DNA of 26,943 nt, taken from assembly GCA_023853785.1 (NCBI GenBank), contig JAJIRX010000112.1, positions 1 through 26,943 on the forward strand. Reading direction: 5' to 3'. Below, piece by piece: positions 1 through 11,598 of the stretch. The notes under the pieces were generated by a model. That model saw only the letters and a list, made by a program, of their open reading frames with translations. It did no database searches and was not told the DNA's origin. The translations under genes and the position numbers were made by a program. This DNA comes from Psilocybe azurescens. Lineage: Eukaryota > Basidiomycota > Agaricomycetes > Agaricales > Agrocybaceae. How positions within the stretch are numbered: the first letter of the stretch is position 1; each line of letters begins with the position of its first letter.

Positions 1-151
1 AACCAAACACATTTCAGACAAGGAGCACCTGCCTATTCAAGCAAGAGTGAATGTTGACAAAGGTGACACTTCTTCTAGTAATGAGAATACCATCAAAATG
101 AAAATGCGCCCGCATTTTGTTGCCGGAAAGACCCTAAGTCTTTACTATGCA
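1..151 (+). CDS. 3' part of an unrecognised gene, cut by the window edge
   Basis: The frame beginning at base 2 is open for 50 codons and ends exactly at a good donor (gtaagt at 152), so this is an internal exon ending in phase 0. The peptide has a charged Asp/Ser/Asn stretch followed by MKMRPHFVAGKTLSLYYA and looks like real coding sequence. The last exon is unclear. One option is an acceptor at 224-225 with a short tail stopping at 241-243; another is an acceptor at 183-184. Either way the gene ends just before or against the convergent GH25 gene, whose stop is at 273. I do not recognise the family. Coding character is fairly likely; function is unknown. Confidence 0.45.
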
Positions 152-272
152 GTAAGTACTTATCAATGAGAGTTTTTCCTGAAGCATCTTAAATATCAAT
201 GTGTATGTACATGCCCCAATACAAGCATTGGCCTCTGACGTAATTGGTTATGTTCACTCATATGAACGCTCT

Positions 273-1184
273 TTAGTTGGCGAATACACTAAGGTCAAAC
301 AATCCGGACGCGGAAGTGTCGGTGTACTGATGCCCGACTGCTGTAGTCCACCTGTTGAAGTGTGTCAGCAATTGACTGTAAAAATGCGACTTGGTATGCT
401 TATGGTACAACGTACCCTCCGAAGTGAGTTCCCAAAGTAAGGGTCTGAAAGAAGGACCCCGTATGTAAGTAAATGACGACGAAATAGCATTATGTTCGCT
501 AACCTGAACATTATTAAAGGTAGCGAACCAAAGAGGAGCGGAGCTATCGAGAACGAAGCTAGTAGAGCCGAATAGTGTGCTCCATTCCTAAGTTGTACTT
601 CATGAGCTCTTGGATATTCAGATGTTCAGAGCACACTCACCCCAGGGTACTATAAATGCCGAAATTGAATCCGGTAGCTTTCATTGCGGCAAGCAAAGAT
701 TGAGCTTGAGCTTGGTTTCCTGCTGTGCCGTAGTTCCACTGCAAAGTATTGGGGATTAGTACTAGCGGACCAGTAAAGATGTATTTAAATACTCGCATTG
801 TTACAAATGGCAGCATCCTTCTCCAAATCGATCCAAATGGTCCCAATTTTCATGGAATGGGCGTTAAATGTGGCCCCGAGCTCGGCTAACTGTGTAGCGT
901 AGGACTTGCAGTTGTTTCCGGACCCATTACATGGGAACCAGTACGTGTCGATGTCGGTATATCCGGCCGCACGAGCATTGTTGTAGGAACCAACGAAGTT
1001 GGGGTCAACCTCGCCTCCGACGCCGCAAGCTTCTTCATATCCACGGATAATGGCCTTGGTGAAGCCTTCCCCAAACGCGCCTTTACATAGGTAGCTGTCG
1101 GCACAAGACTAGATGAGTCTACAGCCGATACTAAGGCGTAAGACGAGACAATTAGAGCAGGGAGCAAAGAAGTGAGCGAAACAT
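273..1184 (-). CDS. GH25 (lysozyme-like) secreted glycoside hydrolase, five exons, frame interrupted
   Basis: Exons read as complement(797-1184, 641-738, 504-587, 416-444, 273-351). The protein has a hydrophobic signal peptide followed by a GH25 barrel. Recognisable stretches are IIRGYEEACGVGGEVDPNFV, YTDIDTYWFPCNGSGNNC, the catalytic-strand region GTIWIDLEKD with the family's D-x-E pair, WNYGTAGNQAQAQSLLAAMK and the C-terminal GGWTTAVGHQYT. GH25 enzymes cleave beta-1,4 muramyl bonds of peptidoglycan; fungal members are thought to act on bacterial walls outside the cell. Three frame breaks are needed: one in the signal peptide (1167-1184), one near 1081-1086, and one at the exon 2/3 junction. 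The first intron (739-796) has a GC donor. Family assignment is firm. Whether the locus is decayed or mis-sequenced is open. Confidence 0.8.
739..796 (-). other. GC-AG intron in the GH25 gene
   Basis: The codons for Asn-Asn end at 797 and Trp-Asn begins at 738. Removing 739-796 joins them in phase 0, as GH25 homology requires. The donor reads gcgagt and the acceptor ttgcag, so apart from the C at position 2 it matches the usual donor consensus. Confidence 0.65.
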
Positions 1185-2985
1185 GGGGGATTACGCCTGA
1201 CTGTTCGAAGTAATCATTCAGAACGCAACATTAAATACTTCAGATGCATACCTAATCTCCGCTTCCGCATGTATTCTATCTGTTGGTTCGCTTCTATGAT
1301 AATTTGAGACTGTAATAGAAAGATAATTGAAAATGCATGCGGGCGTGTACTTGAAGAAGAACTTTGCTGGATGCCCGTCATGATTAACTGTCACCGTCTT
1401 GTGGTATAACTTGTGGGCGGGGCAAGAATTATGCCAACCATAATTAGACTGGTATTGGGAACAATGTGGAAGCGATTATTTAATTCCTTGATAAAAGGTG
1501 GCTGACAGGATCCGTGGGGAAGGAACGATGTATTAGGCAGTGGCGCCAGATCATAACCGGTAGTAACCCACTAGTCGACGCACATGTTCAGGCGATGACG
1601 ACAGCTTCGAATTCATTCCATGCACAATAATTAATTTAACTTACGAACGTGTCAGTACTAAGCTATCAGAGCGACATATCCCTGACTAGCTACGTTGTGC
1701 CGATTTGAAAGGGCTTGGTCAATGCTCAGGCTTTGAAGACGGAAGAACACATACGACACTAGTATTCTTCAGTTTGCGTCCATTTCTGTCATCCGACCCT
1801 ACTACATCTGATTCAGTGCCCGAACTCCAGCTGCACACACTCAATATCCAGTCATCAGCCAATCTGTTCTCGTGACATTTTATTAGATCCACATCTAGAT
1901 TCTTGTACACTCTGTAGGCATATTACACCGCCAAAGCTCTAGCCGGATCCTGGGACCCCTTCACCAGCAGTACCTTGTGGCCTTGTGAAATTACTTATAT
2001 GACTGGTCATTGCACTTATCTTTCTTTCTACATATGTATATGCCTTGAGGAAGCTCTTTGTTACCCGTCGTGCTCTTCCTAAGACCCAGGTATTATCACT
2101 ATTATCTGCTCTCATCCAAGTTTTATTTAATCTCCTCCCTATTCAATATCAAATTGATGTCGATTGATGTTGCTACCATGAGATCAGGCGATCACCGCCT
2201 AAAAATAACCTTGATGCATGATTATTTACAGTCAGGAGGCAGCGTGTGACTGAAGTAGCTGCCGGAGATATTCATTTATCGTCCAGGAGCATTGTGCATA
2301 CTCGGTCATTTGGCGCTGAGATAAGCGCCTATTCAGTGTCTGTAACAAGCATGTGCACTCTTTTTCTCTTCCAGAATGGTTTAAGGGATAACACGGCATT
2401 TAACGCTGAGTATTAGATAACTTTACTAGGTAGGGTGTGCCAATGATGAAGTAGTCGCCTGAGAAGAGAGTTCATTGATCACTTAGACCATTCCCCCTTC
2501 GGATGGATGGCTGAGGAAGCATGATTAGTTTGAGATGAGTGATCTTTCAGTTTTGCTGCCCGTACAGCATGGTCGGACCATTAAAACTTTTATGCCGCTG
2601 CTGATTGCCGCAAGAGCGATGCACGGCTAAATTTTGGTCATGTTTGCTTTCCGAGTCCTCTCACTCTCGAATCCAATTGACCCTACAAAAAGTGATGAAT
2701 CGAATGGAAATTTGGCACCTTGTACTGGACCAGGGCTACCGCAGGCTTTGGAACGAGTAGGTGGTGACATTTAGTGAGCCGAAGACAGGAATTACGCGGC
2801 GAAGGTAATAACAGCGGCTAGTAAGACAAAACAGATCTAGCAACATACTTATACTTAAAGGAAAATATTAGCGTCGGATCTTTCAGCACATTTTGTCCGG
2901 CCAACCACCAAATTTAAGTGTCTGTCTGCAGGACTATGTGACATTTGTGTTCAACGTCAAATCCTGGACCCGCCCGAAGGCGCAA
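1185..2985. other. Gene-free stretch
   Basis: It holds the presumed promoter of the GH25 gene at its left edge. Otherwise I see only short open frames without splice structure, signal peptide or known motif. I saw no RNA gene, repeat or terminal-repeat element. Confidence 0.5.
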
Positions 2986-3971
2986 TGCACGGTTCCCTCT
3001 CAGACCTCAAACACCTTCCTGTACCAAATATCTAAAATACAGATTGGCAGTCATTGCGACCAACGCTACAAATACGAGACGTGGATGATGAGATACTCGT
3101 ATCCGAGATGCTTTCTCACGTCTGCTTCCCGTAAAGTGGGCAAGCCTAATAGTAACCCCGGAATACGTCTCTCTAGCTCTAACATTGACAAAGGAATATC
3201 CAGAAGATTGGATTAAATTGACCTTCGGGTCAAATAATTTCAGAATGGCACAAGTTCTTGGTACAAAAATTAAGGGGTTGGGTCAATCGTGCTCAATTTA
3301 CGATCTGCAAATGTTGGCTAGGTCTTTCATCTTAAGGAGAACCTCAATTGGTTTACCGCCAGATATCGATTCCGTCTTAGCACAGGAGTGGCATAGAAAG
3401 AAAATAGTAAGTATACCTACTGACTTACCACTGGACCCTCAGCCCATGTCAAATAATCCCCAGAAACTGACAATGCGCTGCATTACACTTTCGAAAGGGT
3501 GTATGGAACTGCGACGTATCTTGCTTAAATTCAATGCAATAAACTGGGAAAGAGGTCTCAAGAGCAGAATATACCACGAGTGCAGTAACGATGGATCAAC
3601 CAGCGTGCCACTGTACCACATTTCTGAGAGGGATATCGATAAGAGCCCGTACACTCTATCCAGTAGTGCAACAGCCGAAGAGAGGATCGATGGTGAGTAG
3701 CTATATCTAGATGGGGTGCATAAGACGGAGGGTTTGCAGTCCAGAATCATCTGCATTGCCGGTAAGGAATGAGCAGATAGACATTTGCCAGATAGCCTGG
3801 GACGAGAGCAACAACGTCCGAGGTCCATGTCGCTATAACTGCGGTAATTTACATCGACTACATGTCCTTGTCGATGGCCCAATCGACTGCGATAGCATCT
3901 TGGAAATTTTACCACAGTATCTGGCTGTGTCATTGAGAGCGCGGATAGACATAATATGTCATTATACGTAG
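2986..3971 (+). pseudogene. Broken coding sequence of unknown family
   Basis: Several adjoining frames look coding but do not join cleanly. Bases about 3050-3130 encode a peptide ending EMLSHVCFP. A one-base shift at 3129-3131 then leads to KWASLIVTPEYVSLALTLT and a long frame with EWHRKKI (to 3406). A 36-nt segment 3407-3442 has intron-like ends (gtaagt, ctcag). The frame then continues to 3692, where gtgagt could be another donor, and a last block (3711-3971) contains CGNLHRLHVLVDGPIDCDSI. The leucine-spaced pieces recall fungal F-box/LRR proteins, but no F-box is visible, so that is only a guess. It may be a decayed gene, or an intact one with sequencing indels. No function is assigned. 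Confidence 0.35.
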
Positions 3972-4204
3972 GCGGCTGGAGTTTCATTGCATAAGAGATA
4001 TATTGCAAAAATCCTCGAAATAGAAGACGCGTGAAATGGATGAGAGCTAGAGTTACAGAGGATATAAAAGAAATTCCGAGCTACCGTGAGGTATTCTTAT
4101 CAGGTCAGGTCACGCTACGTGCTCTTCAGAGTGTTTTTCGTCGGGAGATTCGGCACCTTTTCCGCGCTGGAAGGATTACAATCGATAAGAGCCTGTCAAA
4201 AGCC

Positions 4205-6485
4205 TCATGAGATAAAGAGGAGAAAACGCACCGATATAGCCTTTGATTTCTCCACGACTTCAGCGAGCGTCTTCTTTCCAACATCTTTCCCGATTCTCCA
4301 CGCAGTGAAGGTGTGACCTTGTTGGAAGATTTCTTCGACTTCTTCTAGAGACCTTCCGACAGTCTCGGGGAACATGAAGAAGACGTGAAGGAAAGCCGCG
4401 AAGTTGAAGGTGCCGAAAATAAAGTAGGTCTTCCATGCAATGCTGTTTAGTCCAGGAGGCACGGCAAAAGCGAGAGCGGTGTTGAATGCCCAGTTCGAGG
4501 CCTAGAATGAACAATGGTAATGGTTAATTTGTGTTTGGACTCAAAGTGTAGCGTATCTACGTACAGTAGAGAGAGACGGCTTTGCCGCGGACTTTCAGCG
4601 AGTACTGGTAATGAATTTGTGATAAGTACCGCGATAAGATCGAACCATAAGGTAAAAACAACTTACCAGTTCGGCAGGGTATGTCCAAGACACGGGACCC
4701 ATAGTGATAGCGAAGCTAAAAGTCTCGGTGAGAATAGAGACTTTGATTGATAAAATATCTATCGCACCTGCAGACGAAGAGATACGAGCACACAATGACA
4801 GCTTTCGTGGCCGCTTGATTTCCGTCAATGACCCAGACAATCTTTCCAGTTGCGTCAGGAAGCGACCAGTGTCCAAAGCGCCCTTGAATTCCGCCAACTA
4901 GGAACATCCAGAAGCCCATAAGTAAAGTTCCGACCAGGAGCATGGGTCGGCGACCCCATTTATCGATATAGATAATAGCGGGAACTAGGCAAAAAGCATT
5001 TCAGCTATGATTCATGAAAGTGTGTCAGAGTCGCAATACCGGTGAGGGCAACGTTCAAAACGTATTGAACAGACTAACGCAGTCTCATTAGTATTGGAAC
5101 TGGGGGATATACCAAGAAAGAGTGAGGACATACGTCAGCGATGAGATTGGTTCGAATGCCAGTGAGACCTGCACCCTCGAATACATAGATGATGTAGTAC
5201 CTTGGGTTTAACATTAGATGGAAGGACAGTTCGGAAAGACAACAATTCATACATCATGATGTTCATTCCACAAAGCTGAGACCACATCTGGAGACTCATT
5301 CCAAGCATAACACGGCGGGGATTTCCTCCTTTGAGAAGATCCGTATATGACTTGGCACCCTCTGTACGTTCGAAGTAGACCTTACAAGATATGGACTCAG
5401 TCAGCATTATCACGCCTTGTACACGGAACCGGAACCAACCTGTTGCCTAATTTCTTCGTATTCAAGAACCACAAGTTCGTTCCTTGTGTCACCTCCACCA
5501 TGTAAGTCGGCAAGAACTTGGAGAGCCTCCTCCTCGCTGAAAAACAATCAGCCTGGCAAAGAATTCACTATCAATGTACTTACTAGCCATGATCGAAAAG
5601 CCAACGAGGACTTTCAGGAAAACTGTCATACCCAGGCTGAGAATAATTGCTGGAATCATTTGCAAGCCCCATGGAATGCGGAAGGAAGCAACGCCGTGAA
5701 TGTAAGAACAACCGAATTGAACGAAGTACTGAATGAGAATGCCCCAAGTGATAGACCATTGCTGTAAGGAAACCATACGACCTCGAATAGCAGGTGCCGT
5801 AATCTCCGATTGGTAGATGGGAACGACTGCGCTGGAAAGACCAACTGAGATACCTGAGATGATACGACCAACGACAAGCATGCCACGGTTCTTGAAATTT
5901 ATGAACATCGAGTAAGGTTAGGACGACGTACTACGTACCACTGCGGCGCATTGAATAATTGAACCGATAACCCAAATTAAACCAGCCACAATGACCGTCC
6001 TCTTTCTACCCAACTTATCGGCTAATTGGGTCACCGCAAGAGATCCCACTAACGACCCAGCAGGCATGGCAGCCACAATCCCTCCTTGCGCCGACGGATT
6101 AGGCTGCAGAGAACTTATTAAAAGGTCTGATTAAGGTGGCAGAAATTTTGATAACGCACAAAGTTAAATGTTGACAAATACGAAGGGTTCTGATTTTCGT
6201 TTCGTTAGAGTAGTCTCCAGAGAAGAGAACAAACCAAACTCACGTTCAGCACCCCAGACATTGAAGAAATATCTAAACCAAACAGACCACCTCCAATGCA
6301 TGCGAAGGAGCCGACAATGTACTGGACATAATATTCATACTCGACGTAGAGCTGTAAAGTATCAGCAACGACGTACCGGGTTCGACGCGATTCTAGCATT
6401 ATATGTCGTGAATTTCTACACAATAACAATTGAGTTGACGACGATGATTTGGAAAAAAAAATGGTTTGGTAGTACTGACCCCCAT
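4205..6485 (-). CDS. Sugar porter (MFS), hexose transporter-like, 14 exons
   Basis: Exons: complement of 6480-6485, 6377-6415, 6244-6351, 6160-6189, 5939-6103, 5584-5890, 5440-5536, 5253-5380, 5134-5200, 5040-5073, 4768-4984, 4667-4715, 4565-4604, 4205-4501, giving about 528 residues, normal for the family. Sugar-porter hallmarks appear in order: GGGLFGLDISSMSGV (TM1), DKLGRKRT, RIISGISVGLSSAVVPIYQS, PESPRWL, LCGMNIMMYYIIYVFEGAG (TM7), DKWGRRP and PETVGRSLEEVEEIF. It should take up hexoses by proton symport at the plasma membrane; the exact substrate cannot be read. The start is a two-codon first exon (Met-Gly) with a TATA-like element upstream. Two frame breaks occur: one T is missing just before PESPRW (5619-5622), and two bases are missing in a CT repeat (4568-4576). 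All other exon phases agree. Confidence 0.85.
6352..6376 (-). other. Apparent 25-nt intron in the sugar porter
   Basis: The segment has a donor (gtacgt), a branch-like gctgat and an acceptor (acag) within 25 nt. Removing it joins two in-phase exons; reading through meets a stop codon. It is far shorter than the 47-65 nt introns elsewhere in the gene. Confidence 0.5.
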
Positions 6486-6561
6486 GGTTAGCACACCTTT
6501 CTTGTGTTACGGTGCTAAAAGAAGGAAAGTGCAAGGCGACTCAATACCCCACAGCTGTTTG

Positions 6562-6568
6562 GTTTATA
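6562..6568 (-). promoter_or_regulatory. TATA-like element of the sugar porter
   Basis: tataaac on the minus strand lies about 77 nt upstream of the proposed ATG at 6485. Confidence 0.4.
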
Positions 6569-7988
6569 CTCATTCTCATGAGTTAACGTACGCCTCCGTT
6601 TTCCCGACTACAATCTAGATGGTTGGACATTCTAACCCCAAAGAGTCAAAAACGAAGGTCATGAGACTGAAGCGCTCGTATGCTCTAGGCGTAAATGCGT
6701 ACAAGAAGCATCATGAGCACTTCTAATTCCATCATGGGAGCGCTCCAGTATTGAGTTGAACCACACGACATCCTGGTTAAAATAGATTTGCGATCAATTC
6801 AATGATTTGTCCTCTTTAGATCATAGAATACGTACTGTGGTGACTTGTATGTTTTATTCTGGTATGTGAAGACATTCATCGCGCGGAAAATTTTCGACAA
6901 TGGTGCAAATAGACTCTGCAGCGGCGTTGTCCATGTATATGCGTGGGGCCGTGGGCCAATCAATCAGCGCCCTTTGAAGCTTATGTTCGTTATTGCGCAC
7001 TTCAAGAATGTGGGGAGGATGTAAGTTTGGAGAGGTCACACGGATGAGTATTGCATATATAGTTTGGTTCAGTGGTTCAGAGGAAAAGTGGGGTCAGCTT
7101 TTGTCAAGTTGTCAGACAGTATGTAACGACTCGAGAAAAAGAAAGACAACCACGTGCAACCATGCTCCGGCCCGTTGCAGCCCGCCACCCTAAGGGGCGA
7201 CAGGACCGCCAACGCACCGTAAGGAGCAACTCGAACTTACTCCAGGTAGTATCTTTATTTTGGGATAGCACTAAGAGCTATGTGCATAATTCCATGAATC
7301 TGTGGTTGAGCTGACTGCATTCACAAACATTCAACTAATATTAGGTTGCCTCATTGCTTAAACCATTCCAGAAACCCATCAAAGTTATTTTTACAATTAT
7401 TTAGCATGCGTACTTATTTAAAGTATAAATGTGCTTTATGGAGGAATATATACCGAGAGCGGAATATGGATCTTGCGGCCAGACTTGGGACTGGAGAACC
7501 CGTCCTACAATCGAATGACAGTGATAGTGTGCACCTTAGTATGATGCTTTAGCGAGATGAGTACGTACTCTAAGTATTATGAGAACATCTTGCGTGTGTG
7601 GTGTAGATAGAGAGATGTCGCCACAGAGCCTGATACTGAGATCGAGGTTTGAGTAACGAGAGAAACCTATTTGGAGCAAATTTAAATTTGTTAGGGTGGC
7701 TCTGAAGTTTCTCCTCTGCGTATATAAACGAGTCATAGATCTTCAGCCCATAGGAAAACATTCTCAGTCACATTGAGTGAAGGGATCGCCCGAAAACTTG
7801 GTCCAGGATGGGCATCACTCCGGATAATTTTAATATCCGCCAATGTCTTTGATCTTCAATAACAGTAAATCAGCAAAAGGCTTACTGGTCTGAGCATAAC
7901 ATAATGCGTTGAATGTGATATATTACAGGATACTACACATATCATCCTTAGACGCCGGCGCACTGCTAGTCACAAGGAGATCCTCCTA
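6569..7988. other. Intergenic stretch without a supported gene
   Basis: A minus-strand open frame at 6854-7039 ends in a plausible peptide (RALIDWPTAPRIYMDNAAAE), and a TATA-like actatatatgc lies upstream near 7060, but I could not build a spliced gene around it and do not recognise the peptide. I found no tRNA, repeat or mobile element. Confidence 0.4.
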
Positions 7989-9470
7989 CTAGAGTGTCAG
8001 AGCCGTGGGACTCTTGAGCGCAGCAGCTTGGGGAATGAGAATAGCCCATTCTCCATTGAGATCAGGCACAGTGAGAGTCCATTCATTCTCGTCCTCCTCA
8101 AACTCAAACTCGGCCTTGAGGACAGCAGGGTCGACGATGAACTGATTGGTGGCCGTATCGAGCTTGCCAATGACACCTTGCTTCACATCGGCGGCAGCCA
8201 GGACTGCGGCGGTGAAGATGTAATCGACCTTGACCACGTCGTTGGCGCCTGTTGCACTGGCAGTGGAGATTTGATAGGTTACTGGATCGACGAAAAGGAA
8301 TCCTTTGGGGGGGAGCGACAGGGGTCTTGTTCACCTTGACGGTTACAGCGTTGGCGAGGGTTGCATTCACTTCAACTTCAAGTGAACCAGCGGCCTGTGT
8401 GAAGGTTATTCATTGTACTACATTATGAAAGAGGGACTCAACCGTACACTGGCGGTGAACAGGATGTCTGTCTTGCTATTTCCAGCAGGAGTCGCAATGG
8501 CTTTATCAAATTCTCCGGCAATCTCGGTTTCATCTTTATCGTTTCTTGAGTTTCAGTCCATAATGAATGTTATGATTAGCTTACCCTTGGCCTCTTCCTT
8601 CGTCTCCCCATTAGTGACGTCAGCCGTTGGGATGAAGACACCCCATTCTCCAATCATGTTCTGAGTTTCCAACGTCAAGGACAATTTATACGTAAGATAC
8701 GAAGAAACAAACCTTCACAGTCAAAGTCACCTCATTCTCATCGTCCTCAAACTCTTCCTCGCCTAGAGCTTCGCTGATGACGAAGGTGTTGGTCTCTGTG
8801 CATAGCTTTCCAACTCTCGACTTCGAGATGTCCACGTCCTTCAGTGTGGCGACTAAAGCAAAGTTCAATGAATGTATTCTACGTCTCATAAATAATGGGG
8901 AGGAAAACATACGGGTAGGGTCGAAGATGAAATCTACTTTTGCAAAGTTAAGTTGTCGGCACCTTTGTCAAGAGCAATCTTATAGGTCGACGGATCCAAG
9001 AATGCGAAGCCGGCCGGCGCTGTACCCGGAGTCTTGTTTTCTGTGACAGTCAAAGTATTTGCGTTCTTATCTTGAAACTCCACTTCGAATATGCCGATGG
9101 CCTTTTTCACAGTAGACCTCAATTAGATAAGTAGTAAAAGGTATATCGACATTACGCACTCCTTTAGGGAAGAGGACATCGGTCTTGACGTCTCCACCAC
9201 CGAGAGCCACAGGCGTGCCGAATGTTCCAGTGAGCTCTACAGGGAAAACGAAGATTAAAAATATGATAAGTGCGCTGAATATTAAGACGCACCCAGTTCA
9301 TCTCCTTCGGCATTGGCAGGGGTGGCGGTGGCGCTAGACACAGCAGCGCTGGAGGCAGTGGTCTTACTCGCATTCTTCACGGCATTGAAAGCTTTGTGCC
9401 TGGCCTCCAGAGGCAAAGAAAATACGCCAGAAAACTGAGCAGCGAGAACGATGACGGGAAGGAGAAGCAT
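7989..9470 (-). CDS. Secreted protein with two tandem homologous modules, seven exons
   Basis: Exons: complement of 9293-9470, 9160-9236, 8913-9101, 8713-8852, 8585-8660, 8448-8533, 7989-8394; about 383 residues. A signal peptide (MLLLPVIVLAAQFSGVFS) is followed by an Ala/Ser/Thr-rich linker and two copies of a module of about 155 residues (roughly 60-214 and 226-378). The copies match at EFEDDENEVTLTV versus EFEEDENEWTLTV, at GEWGVFIP versus GEWAILIP, and at GFAFLDPSTYKI versus GFLFVDPVTYQI. Both modules carry a phase-0 intron at the same place, so the duplication included an intron; module 2 lacks the two later ones. Acidic and beta-rich, it looks extracellular, but I know no function. Two homopolymer frame breaks: an extra base in a 7-G run (8307-8313) and a missing one at 8938-8941. 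Confidence 0.75.
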
Positions 9471-11494
9471 TTTCGTGAGGGAATGAAGACGACGCCGAAG
9501 CCAAATGGAAGGGGTGTGGAGAAAGGGGAAGGCGGACTAGCCGTAGAGTGATAAAAAAATAAAGAAAAGAAAAGAACGACACAGTCGAAGAAAGGAACAA
9601 GGGAATGCCGTTTAATTTCGTCCTAGACGCTCTATTAAACGATTTCGAAGCCAAGAATGACTTCATTTGCCAAGTAGACCAGTAACCTAGCAAAACAGTC
9701 GACATCCGATGATTTGTATGGCCGTGACGAGGGTGATACTTGAAGGGCTGGAGCTAACGAATCGATGCTTAAGACGTTTTATTTTTCAACGGGCGCCTGT
9801 TGGTCCCAAGCCGTTAAGTTAATTACCAGAGGAGTGGGACGTACTTGGACTGACCAGTGACTTGGGTACGTCTGCGGCTTGAGATCATATATGGCAAGTT
9901 ACTTAGGCAAGTTGTACAAGCCAGATCGGAGATCTTCGGTTGAGCTTGGCTACTTGGAAATTTGCAATACTATTTTCGGCTAGAGACAGCAAGAAAATTG
10001 AACCATAATCAAGTGAGTAATCTTTAGTGAAGCAAACAGTGAGAGATGCAGCCACATGAAGCAAGCTGATACTGCTTGGGATTTACTTTTTCATGCTCGA
10101 GGATTTAGTGAACGCACATTCTGGCAGAGCACAATTTTGGCGCGGATAGACAACTTCACGACCGAGAACGGCAAAAGGAACTTGAATTGGAAATTGGTAT
10201 CCTCTGAGTGAGACCTTGGCCCACTCGGCATCGCATCGATCAGATGTCTTGGTTAAATCTTGTTGCGGCCTGAGATAATTTATCAGTGCACTTATATTTG
10301 GCTTTGTATGAACGTAGTGTGATTGTATAGCTTCCTGGTCCAAATCGTATGTTTAAAGATTACCGCCGACTGTCAACTCTGAATTAGTTAGGCAGTAGGA
10401 GTCGTCCCAAACTTCAAGCGGAATCCAGTAGTCATCAAATAAGGATACTCATGCGTCTTCTAAATCACCAACCCAGATGATATTGGAAAGAAAGGTCAGG
10501 TAACGAATACAAGGTAAATACTTACCGCGTGTCGTTCGCAATGTAAAAATTAGGCCTTTAATTAAAGTTATAGGTTGCGGAACTTCAAATATTGAAATGC
10601 CGATAACTGGGTCGGTCGGTTGGTTACGGAGAGTCTGGAGTTGGTCTGGAGATCACATACAGCATTGTCCCACCAGAGAAAGGATGGGGTGAATTTTCTA
10701 TCATTGCATAGAAGGTGACCCAACCATCTCTCTCGAGGGCACGCGACACACGGAAAGTTTTGAGTTCGAACTGAGTGACCTGATCCCCAGCTTGTTTTTA
10801 TGCATAACCAAATGGTCCACGCACAGTGAGTATACTATAGTTATCCTTCGTCGAATCTACTCGGAGCAGGCTGAGCTACTCAAAATATAAACCGCTCCGA
10901 GTTCCGACCTTTCATCAGAATATCTACAATTTCAGAATGGTCAAACCTAACCGAGTGAGTACCATGACCTACGACAGCTTCTTACCCCTCATGTGCTCAC
11001 TGTTATAAATCTTCAAGAACACGGTTCACCAATAGACGGAACTAACTCACACGATGGCTACTTACCTGGAATTATGGTCCGGATCAAACTTCGACTTAAT
11101 AATAATCAAATGGTCTGTGATTTTTCCTAGTCTCCGTTCAGCTTGGCCGATGTGTGCGCATTTACAATGGGCGACACGCAAGTGTGGCGTTACTGGCATC
11201 ATTATGACTATTTTTTGAAGAATTATTAGGACCGTTCTAGCTTCAGGAGCGACATTCTATGACGATGACCTCATTATAGACTGGTGGTCCTCAAAACGCC
11301 TAGGTGCTTTCCTGGAGACTATCCCTCGTCCAGGGCCACAAGGACTCACCATTGGTTCACCGACATCGATGCCACAGATTTAGCAAAAGGAGAAGATTAA
11401 TATCAAGGCCCGGTGTGGACTTCGGATATACACATTGCGTTCCTCGCGTGACTCCACAAAAATGTGGATGTTAGTCTCGAGGTTCCATATGTAT
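9471..11494. other. Gene-poor stretch
   Basis: Just upstream of the ATG at 9470, the minus strand has a pyrimidine-rich leader and a tttatc TATA-like site, presumably the promoter of the secreted protein. A minus-strand frame at 10083-10343 (ends KSSSMKK) could be an old exon. On the plus strand, atataaac near 10883, followed by an ATG at 10937 and a donor after six codons (MVKPNR), looks like a gene start, but no convincing downstream exon follows. Nothing else could be supported. Confidence 0.4.
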
Positions 11495-11505
11495 GCATAT
11501 AAAAG
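11495..11505 (+). promoter_or_regulatory. TATA box of the PTR2 gene
   Basis: gcatataaaag lies about 95-100 nt upstream of the ATG at 11599, with no intervening ATG in a good context. This is a typical spacing for a regulated fungal promoter. Confidence 0.5.
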
Positions 11506-11598
11506 CCAGCAAATCCTTACCAAACCGCTGTCCCAGCAAATTGGAGCACCACCTTTATACACTCGACGACCTTCAATCGTTCTTCTTGATTGTTATAT

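Noticed and set aside
201..440. 79-codon plus-strand open frame
   Set aside because: Antisense to the last GH25 exons, whose sequence (GGWTTAVGHQYT) and splice sites are clear on the minus strand.
3439..4008. 189-codon minus-strand open frame
   Set aside because: It lies opposite the coding-like plus-strand sequence, has no signal, domain or splice structure, and is best explained as its antisense shadow.
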